NCBI RefSeq assembly: GCF_014205255.1
Contig: NZ_JACHNE010000001.1
Location: 4,588,001 to 4,652,000, forward strand
Length of the DNA stretch: 64,000 nt
Direction of reading: 5' to 3'
From: Streptomyces caelestis
GTDB lineage: Bacteria; Actinomycetota; Actinomycetes; Streptomycetales; Streptomycetaceae
Shown piece after piece: positions 41,939-49,405 of this stretch. Both the position numbers and the translations under genes were made by a program. Within the stretch, counting starts at the first letter, position 1. Each line of letters opens with the position of its first letter. The notes under the pieces were generated by a model. It made no database searches. It was not told the origin of the DNA and worked only from the letters and a program-made list of their open reading frames with translations.

Positions 41939-42694
41939 GTGAACGAAGCGCTGCGTCGCGCCATGCTTCAAGCCCGCGTGACGGATCGTCAGTTGGCAGA
42001 GAGATGCGGCGTCGACGTCAAGACTGTCGGCCGTTGGATCACCGAGACGGGACGGATCCCCCGTGCCCGCCATCGGTGGGCCGTCTGTGAGGCACTCGGA
42101 GAGGAGGAAACCGTGTTATGGCCAGCAGCCGTGAGGAAGGCGATCAAGGTCGGTCCGGATCGTGAGGTCGTTTCCGTCTATCCGTACCGATCCGGCTGTC
42201 CGGCTTCGCTGTGGCGGTCATTGATCACCAAATCCGAGCGTGAGCTGACGTTCGCTGGTTACACCAACTACTTCCTGTGGCTTGAACAGGCACGATTCGG
42301 TACCGCGTTGCGGCGTAAGGCTGCACAGGGGTGCCGGGTGCGCTTTTTGGTCGGCGACCCGGACAGCGATCTCACACGGTCACGAGAGCAGGACGAAGAT
42401 GTTGCGCTCACGCTGTCGACACGTATCCGTGTGACGCTCGCCGAATTGGAGAAGATCAGAAGACAGCCGGGTGTCGACGCGAGGTTCAGCGATGGACATG
42501 CGTACCTGTCCGTGTTCCGCTTCGATGACGACATGATTGTTACGCCCCTGCTGACGCACAGCGTTGGACACGATGCCCCTACGCTGCATCTGCGTCGTCA
42601 CCAGGACGACGGCATGTTCGATCGCTTCGCTTCGCACATTGAGGAGCTTTGGAAACGGGGCACTCCGGTATGGGGAGAGGAAGCAAATGGGTAG
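41939..42694 (+). CDS. XRE-type regulator with a PLD-like C-terminal domain and a TTA codon
   Basis: 251 aa from GTG 41939. The N-terminal helix-turn-helix is at about 5-55 (ALRRAMLQARVTDRQLAERCGVDVKTVGRWITETGRIP in two pieces). The C-terminal 170 residues have a DUF5919/PLD-like pattern (ELTFAGYTNYFLWLE, GCRVRFLVGDPDSDLTR, DDDMIVTPLLTHSVGHDAPTLHLRR) but no clear HKD pair, so catalysis is doubtful. Codon 60 is TTA (42116-42118). The gene overlaps the NUDIX gene. Local GC is visibly lower than in the surroundings, suggesting transfer. Confidence 0.8.
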   Translation: MNEALRRAMLQARVTDRQLAERCGVDVKTVGRWITETGRIPRARHRWAVCEALGEEETVLWPAAVRKAIKVGPDREVVSVYPYRSGCPASLWRSLITKSERELTFAGYTNYFLWLEQARFGTALRRKAAQGCRVRFLVGDPDSDLTRSREQDEDVALTLSTRIRVTLAELEKIRRQPGVDARFSDGHAYLSVFRFDDDMIVTPLLTHSVGHDAPTLHLRRHQDDGMFDRFASHIEELWKRGTPVWGEEANG

Positions 42695-43154
42695 GCGCGA
42701 TTATGAGGACGACCCGAACGCCCCTGCCGCGAACAGCTTGGTTCCTGCCGCTTCTGCCATCGTCGTCGACGACTCCGGGCGCATCCTGCTTCAGCGTCGG
42801 CGCGACAACGACATGTGGGCGCTTCCTGGCGGCGCCATGCACATTGGCGAGTCATTGCCGGAGTGCGCGATTCGGGAGACGCTCGAAGAGACGGGTATCA
42901 ATGTCGAGATCATTGGCATTGTCGGGACCTACACCAACCCTCGCCACGTCTTCGCCTACGACGACGGCGAGGTACGGCAAGAGTTCTCCATCTGCTTCCT
43001 GGCTCGCCCTGTGGGCGGACAACTCGCGGTGTCCGAGGAATCAACCGACGTCCGCTGGTTCGAGCCCGCAGAGATTGACACGCTCCCCATGGTCGCCAGC
43101 ATCCGGAAGCGAGTGAACGACTGGCGCGACGGCAACATGCCAGCCGCCCGGTAG
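42687..43154 (+). CDS. NUDIX hydrolase
   Basis: 155 aa from ATG 42687, overlapping the XRE/PLD-like gene by 8 bases. The Nudix box is complete at about 48-70 (GGAMHIGES, then REtLEETGI with the catalytic REXXEE glutamates). The rest fits an ADP-ribose or nucleotide-sugar pyrophosphatase fold (NSLVPAASAIVVDDSGRILLQRR). The repeated pairing of XRE/PLD-like and NUDIX genes in actinomycetes suggests joint nucleotide signalling, which remains inference. Confidence 0.88.
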   Translation: MGRRDYEDDPNAPAANSLVPAASAIVVDDSGRILLQRRRDNDMWALPGGAMHIGESLPECAIRETLEETGINVEIIGIVGTYTNPRHVFAYDDGEVRQEFSICFLARPVGGQLAVSEESTDVRWFEPAEIDTLPMVASIRKRVNDWRDGNMPAAR

Positions 43155-43298
43155 TCGGCAGACGCGGACGCCGTCGTGAACTGTCGCCGGCATGGGGGCC
43201 ATTCCGCCAACTCGCCCCGGAGCCGTTCCACTTCCCCCAACCTCACTCCGGGCAGCTGCCCACAATCAGCCGGGATCACTCGACGTAACGAAGTGCTA

Positions 43299-43883
43299 CT
43301 AGTCGACGCCGGGCGCGGTCTTCTTCCTGCTCCGCGCATCGGCGACGGCGTACGGAAGCCCGGGAAGGAGCAGCGCCAGGGCCGCCCACAGTGGCAATGC
43401 GAACAGCTCCCCGTCGCCGCCCAGCCATTGGGAGAGCAGCACTGCGGGCAGGCCGACGGCAAGGGCGACCGTTAGGGTCCTACCGAGCCCCAGGCTGCCG
43501 CGCCGCAGCTCCCAGGCGACCGTGACCGCTGCGACGACGGTCCAGAAGGCAACATCGTTGACGCTCACGACCCGTTCGGTGGTCCACCGGAGCAGACACG
43601 TGGCCAGCATCAGCCAGCCGATCACGAAACAGACCATCGCCGCCGTGCGCAGCAGCCGGCGGGCAAACGGAGCGCGGGCCCGGGCCCAGGAGGCGGCGAA
43701 CTCCTTCACGTCGTTGCCCACGACGTCCTGGGGCGTGCGGCCTGCGGCCACCGCGTCGTCCAGATGAGCGGAGAGCTCGTCGAGCATCTCCCGGACGGAT
43801 CCGTCGTCGATGCCCCGGTACTCCCAGTTGCTGCGGCAGACCGCGAGTATCTGCTGGTTCGTCATGGTTCGCTGGTCCGTCAT
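43299..43883 (-). CDS. HAAS-type membrane protein paired with PadR
   Basis: 194 aa from ATG 43883. The cytosolic N-terminal helical part (residues 1-75, VREMLDELSAHLDDAVAAGRTPQDVVGNDVKEFAASWARA in pieces) matches the HAAS/DUF1700 regulatory prefix found beside PadR regulators. Four membrane segments follow (about 82-100, 110-128, 137-155, 160-180). The start overlaps the PadR stop by four bases. It probably senses a membrane signal together with the PadR protein; the target is unknown. Confidence 0.75.
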   Translation of the reverse strand: MTDQRTMTNQQILAVCRSNWEYRGIDDGSVREMLDELSAHLDDAVAAGRTPQDVVGNDVKEFAASWARARAPFARRLLRTAAMVCFVIGWLMLATCLLRWTTERVVSVNDVAFWTVVAAVTVAWELRRGSLGLGRTLTVALAVGLPAVLLSQWLGGDGELFALPLWAALALLLPGLPYAVADARSRKKTAPGVD

Positions 43884-44257
43884 GGTGCGCTTCCCCCCGT
43901 GGGTTCGGTGGCGGTCAGGATCCGCCCCACACGTCCGCTGAAGGCGTGCCATACGGCCCGGCCGCTCGCCAGTTCGGCACTTCCCGCTTCGGTCAGGCGG
44001 TAGTACTTGCGTGGGGCGCCACCGCTGGCCGACGGGGCGCGATACGAGGAGATGAGCCCCTCCCGCTCCAGCCGGGTGAGCAACGGATAGATACTGCCTT
44101 CGCTCACGAGATCGAGCCCGTTGTCGGCGAGTGCCGCCACGAACTCGAAGCCGTAACGCGGCCGTTCGGCGATCAGCGACAGCAGGCACAGATCGAGCAC
44201 TCCGCGCAGCAGCTGGCTACGACGCTGGTCACCGGTAGCGGGCAGCCCCTTTGTCAT
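43880..44257 (-). CDS. PadR-family regulator
   Basis: 125 aa from ATG 44257. The winged helix is typical: LLRGVLDLCLLSLIAERPRYGFEF, SEGSIYPLLTRLEREGLI, GGAPRKYYRLTEAG. The short C-terminal helix permits dimer formation. The ATG itself lies inside the first of two direct repeats, TTGTCATGCGnnnCAAGATA, so the protein probably blocks its own promoter. It is coupled to the HAAS protein downstream. Confidence 0.9.
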   Translation of the reverse strand: MTKGLPATGDQRRSQLLRGVLDLCLLSLIAERPRYGFEFVAALADNGLDLVSEGSIYPLLTRLEREGLISSYRAPSASGGAPRKYYRLTEAGSAELASGRAVWHAFSGRVGRILTATEPTGGSAP

Positions 44258-44317
44258 GCGATACAAGATAGTCCACCATTGTCATGCGCCGCAAGATACT
44301 TGTGGCGCATGACAATG
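44251..44317. promoter_or_regulatory. PadR operator: direct repeat plus a 41-nt near-perfect palindrome
   Basis: CATTGTCATGCGCC (44277-44290) and GGCGCATGACAATG (44304-44317) are perfect 14-base arms, and the centre adds CAAG-ATA-CTTG, leaving one mismatch. A direct copy of the left half, TTGTCATGCG...CAAGATA, lies at 44251-44270 and covers the padR start codon. The sequence would fold as a strong hairpin. Confidence 0.75.
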
Positions 44318-44640
44318 AGTGGTTCCGACGGCGCAGGTACGTGCGGCAGATCTGACTCCAGCCTGATCGGCCGGACAAGTCCCTGGGCGGGCCTCTGGCA
44401 CACCGTCGACGATCACTGTCCTCAGCACGTCGGCCGTCGCCTTGTCCACCCGTAGTCGGTGGACCGGGGTCGTGCCGAAGTTCTTGATCGCCGCGTGGTT
44501 CTCATTCCAACCGGTGATCGCCACTGAGGATGCCCTCGCCCGCTGTGCAGCAGCCAACGCCTTCTGCCGCACGCGGTGCTGGGACAGGGCGATGGCAACG
44601 GCAACGGCTGAAGCAGTGAAGGTGCTAATCGCAGGCGATA
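44282..44640 (-). pseudogene. Remnant of a small membrane-associated protein gene
   Basis: One minus-strand frame reads STFTASAVAVAIALSQHR, then VRQKALAAAQRARAS, ITGWNENHAAIKNFGTTPVHRL and VIVDGVPEARPG. This is the layout of common Streptomyces proteins with one membrane helix followed by a beta domain. There is an in-frame stop just upstream, no good start, and the homology-like text fades before the PadR operator. A GTG-initiated 96-aa frame remains open. It is read as a truncated gene. Confidence 0.45.
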
Positions 44641-44683
44641 AACCCGGCTACGTCGGGGATCATCCCCGGGATACTGGTCGCCC

Positions 44684-45430
44684 ATGGATGAGGTCAAAGT
44701 CGTTGTCGCCCATTCCGAGCGCGCGACTCTGCACGTCGGCGACGTGTTCCTGAAGGTGGACGCCGATCAGGCGCGCATCGACGTCGAGGTCGAGGCGATG
44801 TCCCTCGCGCCGGTCCCGACCCCGGAGGTCCTGTGGCGCCAGCCGCCCGTGCTCGCGATGGCTGCACTCCCGGGGACGACGCTTGGGCGCCTCGGCGGGC
44901 CGTCGACCGGGTCGCCGGCGGCGTGGGCCGCGGCGGGCGCCGCCATCCGGAAGCTGCACGACGCGCCGCTGCCGCCCCGGCCCGGCCGGGCCGGCCGGAG
45001 CATCGTCGCGCTGGCGGCGGAACTCGACGACGAGTGCGAGTTGCTCGTGACGAACGGCCTCCTGCACGCTGACCTGGTCACCCGCAACCGCCAGGTCGCC
45101 GAGGCCGCGCTCCGGCCATGGACTCCGGCGTTCACACACGGCGACCTGCAGATCGCGCACGTCTTCGTCGACGGCGACGAGGTCACCGGCATCATCGACT
45201 GGTCCGAGGCGGGCCAGGGTGATGCCCTGTACGACCTTGCCACCTTCACGCTCGGACACGAGGAGCACCTCGACGACGGCGTCGCCGGCTATGGCACCGA
45301 CATCGACCTCGACGTGATCCAGGCGTGGTGGTCGTTGCGAAGCCTGCTGGCGGTTCGCTGGCTGATCGAGCACGGCTTCGACCCGTTCCTGCCGGGCTGT
45401 GAGGTCGACGTGCTGAGAAACCGGATGTGA
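44684..45430 (+). CDS. Aminoglycoside phosphotransferase-family kinase
   Basis: 248 aa from ATG 44684. The APH fold shows the catalytic loop FTHGDLQIAHVFVD (H152, D154) and the magnesium-binding IIDWSEAGQGD (D172), with an N-lobe containing FLKVD. It phosphorylates a small molecule such as an aminoglycoside, choline or other alcohol; the true substrate cannot be told. It is a single gene. The upstream region holds only the decayed gene on the other strand. Confidence 0.85.
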   Translation: MDEVKVVVAHSERATLHVGDVFLKVDADQARIDVEVEAMSLAPVPTPEVLWRQPPVLAMAALPGTTLGRLGGPSTGSPAAWAAAGAAIRKLHDAPLPPRPGRAGRSIVALAAELDDECELLVTNGLLHADLVTRNRQVAEAALRPWTPAFTHGDLQIAHVFVDGDEVTGIIDWSEAGQGDALYDLATFTLGHEEHLDDGVAGYGTDIDLDVIQAWWSLRSLLAVRWLIEHGFDPFLPGCEVDVLRNRM

Positions 45431-45487
45431 GGCTGCGCGGGCCCGACTGCTACGAACTGCGTTCTGACGCGTCGAGCAGGCCATCCC

Positions 45488-45628
45488 CTGGGACCGCTGC
45501 TGGTTCTCACGATCCTGCTGTCGCCGTTCGGGCCGCTGGTGTTTCTGGGGCTGCGTGCGGTGAGGGCGGGGGCGGCGGGGGCAAGTCCCTCGACCGGCGG
45601 GCCGGTGGGGAGTCAGGCGCGCAGGTAG
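45488..45628 (+). pseudogene. Stub of a membrane protein C-terminus
   Basis: A frame of about 46 codons encodes GPLLVLTILLSPFGPLVFLGLRAV and a Ser/Gly-rich end to a stop at 45628. It looks like the last membrane helix of a polytopic protein; nothing upstream matches. It overlaps the stop of the response regulator on the other strand. It may be a fragment left by rearrangement. Confidence 0.35.
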
Positions 45629-46272
45629 GCCAGTACTGCCAGGACGCGGCGGTGGTCGTCGGGGGCCGACGGGGGCAGGTCCAGTTTCTGGAGGATGCTC
45701 GCGATGTGCTTGGCGACGGCCGCGTCCGTGACGACCAGGCGGCGGGCGATCGCCGCGTTGGAGCGGCCCTCGGCCATGAGGGCGAGGACCTCGCGTTCGC
45801 GGGGTGTGAGCCGGTCCAGGGGGTCGCGGCGGCGGGCGAGGAGCTGGCGTACGACGTCCGGGTCGACGACCGTCGCCCCGGCGGCGACGCGGGCGACGGC
45901 GTCGGCGAACTCCTCGACGTCGCCGATGCGTTCCTTGAGGAGGTAGCCCGTTCCGACGCTGCTGCGGCGGTCGTCCAGGAGCTCGTCGGCGAAGGTCTGC
46001 TCGACGTACTGGCTGAGCACGAGGACCGCCAGTGCGGGCTGCTCGGCCTGGAGCCGGCGGGCCGTGCGCAGGCCTTCGTCCGTCTGGCCCGGTGGCATAC
46101 GGACGTCGGTGATCACCAGGTCGGGGCGGTGTTCCCGGGCGGCGGAGAGCAGGGCCGGGCCGTCGCCCACGGCGGCGAGCACCCGGTGGCCGAAGCGCTC
46201 CAGCAGATGGACGAGACCTTCCCGCAGGAGGACGGCGTCTTCCGCGAGCACGATGCGGAGGGACTGCCGCAT
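45613..46272 (-). CDS. NarL/LuxR-type response regulator
   Basis: 219 aa from ATG 46272 (a GTG one codon upstream is possible). Receiver with acidic pair ED at 11-12 and phosphoacceptor D56 in LVITDVRMP, and LLKERIGDV with the lysine. The LuxR domain has LTPREREVLALMAEGRSNAAIARRL and VAKHIASILQKLDLPPS. This subgroup usually controls a linked ABC exporter. The kinase gene ends 13 bases upstream. Confidence 0.92.
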   Translation of the reverse strand: MRQSLRIVLAEDAVLLREGLVHLLERFGHRVLAAVGDGPALLSAAREHRPDLVITDVRMPPGQTDEGLRTARRLQAEQPALAVLVLSQYVEQTFADELLDDRRSSVGTGYLLKERIGDVEEFADAVARVAAGATVVDPDVVRQLLARRRDPLDRLTPREREVLALMAEGRSNAAIARRLVVTDAAVAKHIASILQKLDLPPSAPDDHRRVLAVLAYLRA

Positions 46273-46285
46273 CACGTCTCCGCTC

Positions 46286-47500
46286 TCAGGAAGGTGGGCC
46301 GGCGCACGGGATCTCCGCTCTCAGCAGTGTGGGTCCGCCCGGCGGGCTGGACAGGAGCATTCTGCCGTCGGCGGCGGCGATCCGGTCGGCGAGGCCGACG
46401 AGGCCCGTGCCGCGAGCGGGGTCGGCGTCGCCGGAGCCGTTGTCCTCGATGTCGAGGCGGAGCACGCCGTCACGGCAGCGGGCGGTGACGCGGCAGCGGT
46501 CGGCACCGCTGTGCCGGGCGATGTTGGTGAGGGCCTCGGCGGTGACGTAGTACGCCGTCTGCTCGACGGCGGCCGGCAACCGGCCCGGGAGGTCGAGGTC
46601 GAGGTCCGTGGGGACCGGGCAGCGCCCGGCGATGTCCCGTGCGGCGGCGGGCAGTCCGCGTTCCGTCAGGATCTGCGGGTGGATGCCCCGGATCAGTTCG
46701 CGCAGCTCGGTGAGCGCCTCCTTGGCGAGCGCGTGGGCCTCCCCGACCTGCTTCGCCGCCGCGCTGCCGGGCGGCAGGTCGAGGGTGGCCAGGCCCAGCT
46801 TCATGGTGAGGGCGACGAGCCGCTGCTGCGCGCCGTCGTGCAGGTCGCGTTCGATGCGGCGGCGTTCCGTCTCGAAGGCGTCGACGAGGCGAGCCCGGGA
46901 GCGTACGACCTCGCGCAGTTCGCGGTCCTTCGGGAAGAGCACGGCACGGCCCACCGCCGCACGGACGGCGGCCCACGCTCCGATGGGATACGCGGCCACG
47001 GGCAGCAGCAGCGCGCCCGCGACCGGGCCCGCCACGGTCTGCCAGGGCAGGGCGGTGGGCTGGAAGGGCGTCAGGAGGAGGAAGCCCGGGATGCCGAGCG
47101 AGACCAGGACCACGGCGAGGTCCAGCCAGCCGACGGCCAGGACGGACACGGCGCCGTAGCCGGCGGTGCGGGGGCTGCGCCGCGGCCGCTGCCGGTCGCC
47201 ACTGCCACGGCTGCCGTCACCGTCGCCCCGGTCGACGAGAGCGAGACGGCGGCGTTCCAGGGGACCGGCGAGGGCGACGGCGAAGACCACCAGCGCCGCG
47301 GCGCAGAGCATCCCGGCGAATGTGCCGATGGGCGCGGTGAGCAGCCCGGCCACACCGAGATAGACACCGGTCGCGAAGACCCCGCCGGACAGCAGGTACC
47401 CCAGTGCGCGCCACGGCCAGGCGGTACGGAGAAACCCCAACGGGCTGCGGGTGAGGGCCTCCAGGACCGTTCGAGGGCTGACGGCTGCCGCGCGATCCAT
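46286..47500 (-). CDS. Sensor histidine kinase with N-terminal sensor (HisKA_3)
   Basis: 404 aa. Membrane segments at about 33-55, 60-80, 115-145 and 150-178, a cytosolic Arg/Gly-rich loop between them, H221 in IERDLHDGAQQRLVAL and a HATPase domain (AEALTNIARHS, EDNGSG, GTGLVGLADRIA). The DGAQQRL form is typical of kinases paired with FtsX/MacB-type exporters. Only a fragment of such a permease survives at 49240, which suggests that its target transporter was lost. Confidence 0.92.
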   Translation of the reverse strand: MDRAAAVSPRTVLEALTRSPLGFLRTAWPWRALGYLLSGGVFATGVYLGVAGLLTAPIGTFAGMLCAAALVVFAVALAGPLERRRLALVDRGDGDGSRGSGDRQRPRRSPRTAGYGAVSVLAVGWLDLAVVLVSLGIPGFLLLTPFQPTALPWQTVAGPVAGALLLPVAAYPIGAWAAVRAAVGRAVLFPKDRELREVVRSRARLVDAFETERRRIERDLHDGAQQRLVALTMKLGLATLDLPPGSAAAKQVGEAHALAKEALTELRELIRGIHPQILTERGLPAAARDIAGRCPVPTDLDLDLPGRLPAAVEQTAYYVTAEALTNIARHSGADRCRVTARCRDGVLRLDIEDNGSGDADPARGTGLVGLADRIAAADGRMLLSSPPGGPTLLRAEIPCAGPPS

Positions 47501-47589
47501 CAGTTCGTCTCAGCCCCTCTCGGCTTGTGTCGTGACGGCGTGAAGCTCTCCGACCGAGGATCGTGCGTCATGGCGTGCCCTGCCTTGTA

Positions 47590-49239
47590 GTGGCCCTGGC
47601 CTTTGCCTCCGTGGACGGAAACGAGTGTTCCCTCATCGAATGCGTGACCTTTGCGGGCGCTGTGCGTTGGGTGCGGTGAGGGAATCTTCGAACCCGGGGG
47701 GAGGTTGCCAAGTGGGCGGGAAGTTCAGGGCGCGGCCCGGTTGCGTGGTGCAGGCCTATAAGTTCGCTCTCGATCCGAACGCCGGGCAGGAGCGGGCGCT
47801 GCGTTCGCACTGCGGTGCCGCTCGTGCCGCCTACAACTGGGCCGTGTCGTGGGTGACCGCCTCGTGGTGGCAGCGCAAGGCCGAAGCCACCTATGGCATC
47901 GGCGAAGAGGAGTTGACGCCGTGGCGGCCGTGGTCGCTGCCCGCGCTGCGCAAGGAGTTCAACCGGGTCAAGTCCACCGAGGCGAGATTCGCCGACTGGT
48001 GGCAGGAGAACTCCAAGGAGGCCTACAGCACCGGCCTCGCGAACGCGGCCGCCGCGTTCGACAACTACGCCAAGTCCAAGCAGGGCAAACGCAAGGGATA
48101 CCGGGTGGGTGTCCCGCGCCGGAAGCCGAAACGGAAGGCCCGACTGGCCTGCCGGTTCACCACCGGCACGATCCGCGTCGAACCGGACGGCCGGCACGTC
48201 ACTCTGCCCCGCCTGGGCACGATCCGCACCCACGAACCCACCGTCAAGCTCCTGGACCGCATCCAGGCCGGCACGGCGCGCATCCTGTCCGCGACCGTCC
48301 GGCACGAGCGCGGACGCTGGTTTGTCTCCCTCCAGGTCGAGACCGCCCGGGAGATCACCCGCGTTGCCCGGCCGGATGCGGTGGTCGGGATCGACCTGGG
48401 CGTCAAGCACCTCGCCGTCCTGGCCGACAGCTCCGGCGAGATCCGCTACGAGCCGAACCCGAAGCACCTGGACGGAGCGCTGAAGCTGTTGCGGTTCCAT
48501 TCCCGCCGTGTCTCCCGTCGGCAGGGACCGGACCGCAGGACCGGCCAGAAGCCGTCGAAGCGGTGGGAGAAGGCCAACCGCGAGCGCAACAAACTCCACC
48601 ACCGGGTGGCGAACCTGCGCACCGACGCCCTGCACAAACTCACCACCCGCGTGCGCGCCGAGTACGGCACCGTCGTGGTCGAAGACCTCCACGTCGCCGG
48701 AATGCTCCGCAACAAACGACTCGCCCGCCACGTGGCCGATGCCGGATTCGGGGAGATCCGGCGCCAGCTCACTTACAAGGGCAGGCGCAACGCCTGCCCC
48801 ACCATCGTGGCCAACCGCTGGTACCCCAGCTCCAAGACCTGCTCGAACTGCGGCGCGACGAAAGCCAAGCTGCCGCTGCACGTGAGAGTCTTCGACTGCG
48901 ACGAGTGCCCGCTTGTGATGGACCGGGACGAGAACGCAGCCCGCAACCTGGTCGCCCTCGCGGCGGCCTGCACCACTGGTACCGGAGTGGCCGGAGACCA
49001 GGGCGCCGACACGGCGCCGAAGCCCCGTGGAGCCGACCGTAAGACCCGCCGCCAACGCCCCGGCCGGAACACCGGCCGAGGCGGGCGGGCAGGTGGCGCA
49101 AGCCTGCCGCACCAGCGGCGGAAGGAAACGGGAGACCGTCGTCAGGACACCGAAGCGCAACCCGCGCTCTGGTGACACCGTCACGGACCTTCCAGACGCA
49201 AACGCCTGGATTGCTTAGAGACGCTGAGGCTCTGAGTAA
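47590..49239 (+). mobile_element. TnpB element (IS200/IS605-like), right end placed, left end approximate
   Basis: The right end is set by the abrupt resumption of permease coding at 49240, after CCTGGATTGCTTAGAGACGC and GAGGCTCTGAGTAAC. Subterminal hairpins near the right end are GTGAC-ACC-GTCAC (49172-49184) and CCAG...CTGG (49192-49209). The left end is unknown: no permease sequence precedes it, so 47590 is only a guess between the kinase start and tnpB. No transposase gene accompanies tnpB. Confidence 0.6.
47712..49175 (+). CDS. tnpB: TnpB RNA-guided nuclease with basic C-terminal tail
   Basis: 487 aa from GTG 47712. RuvC-I D228 in VVGIDLGVKHLA, RuvC-II E324 in VVVEDLHVAGM, zinc ribbon C377, C380, C396, C399 and RuvC-III D406 in DRDENAARNL are all intact. 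The last 65 residues are Arg/Gly-rich (RKTRRQRPGRNTGRGGRAGG) and overlap the DNA expected to give the guide RNA scaffold. It belongs to a different subgroup from the TnpB at 1033-2316 (motif spacing and N-terminus QAYKFALDPNAGQ differ). Confidence 0.9.
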   Translation: MGGKFRARPGCVVQAYKFALDPNAGQERALRSHCGAARAAYNWAVSWVTASWWQRKAEATYGIGEEELTPWRPWSLPALRKEFNRVKSTEARFADWWQENSKEAYSTGLANAAAAFDNYAKSKQGKRKGYRVGVPRRKPKRKARLACRFTTGTIRVEPDGRHVTLPRLGTIRTHEPTVKLLDRIQAGTARILSATVRHERGRWFVSLQVETAREITRVARPDAVVGIDLGVKHLAVLADSSGEIRYEPNPKHLDGALKLLRFHSRRVSRRQGPDRRTGQKPSKRWEKANRERNKLHHRVANLRTDALHKLTTRVRAEYGTVVVEDLHVAGMLRNKRLARHVADAGFGEIRRQLTYKGRRNACPTIVANRWYPSSKTCSNCGATKAKLPLHVRVFDCDECPLVMDRDENAARNLVALAAACTTGTGVAGDQGADTAPKPRGADRKTRRQRPGRNTGRGGRAGGASLPHQRRKETGDRRQDTEAQPALW

Positions 49240-49386
49240 CGGCTGCGCCGGGAACTGGGACTGCCGGTCGAGCTGTCGGTGGCCTGGCCCTGGGTCGCGG
49301 GCGTGGTGGCCGGCTGTCTGCTGCTCGCCACGGTGGCCACCGTTCTCCCGGCCCGGGCCGCGCTGCGGCGGATGCGGCGGGCGTGA
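49240..49386 (+). pseudogene. FtsX/MacB-type permease, last 48 codons
   Basis: Directly after the element the frame reads RLRRELGLPVELSVAWPW, then VAGVVAGCLLLATVATVLP and ARAALRRMRRA before the stop. The final membrane helix followed by PARAALRR is the hallmark end of FtsX-family ABC permeases. All upstream parts and the ATPase gene are missing from the left flank, so DNA was lost when the element came in or afterwards. Confidence 0.8.
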
Positions 49387-49405
49387 CGTCGGGCCGGGCG
49401 GACGG

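Noticed and set aside
40500..45500. Prophage or integrated plasmid
   Set aside because: No integrase, replication, terminase or structural gene and no attachment repeats were seen; the small genes are of types scattered through Streptomyces chromosomes.
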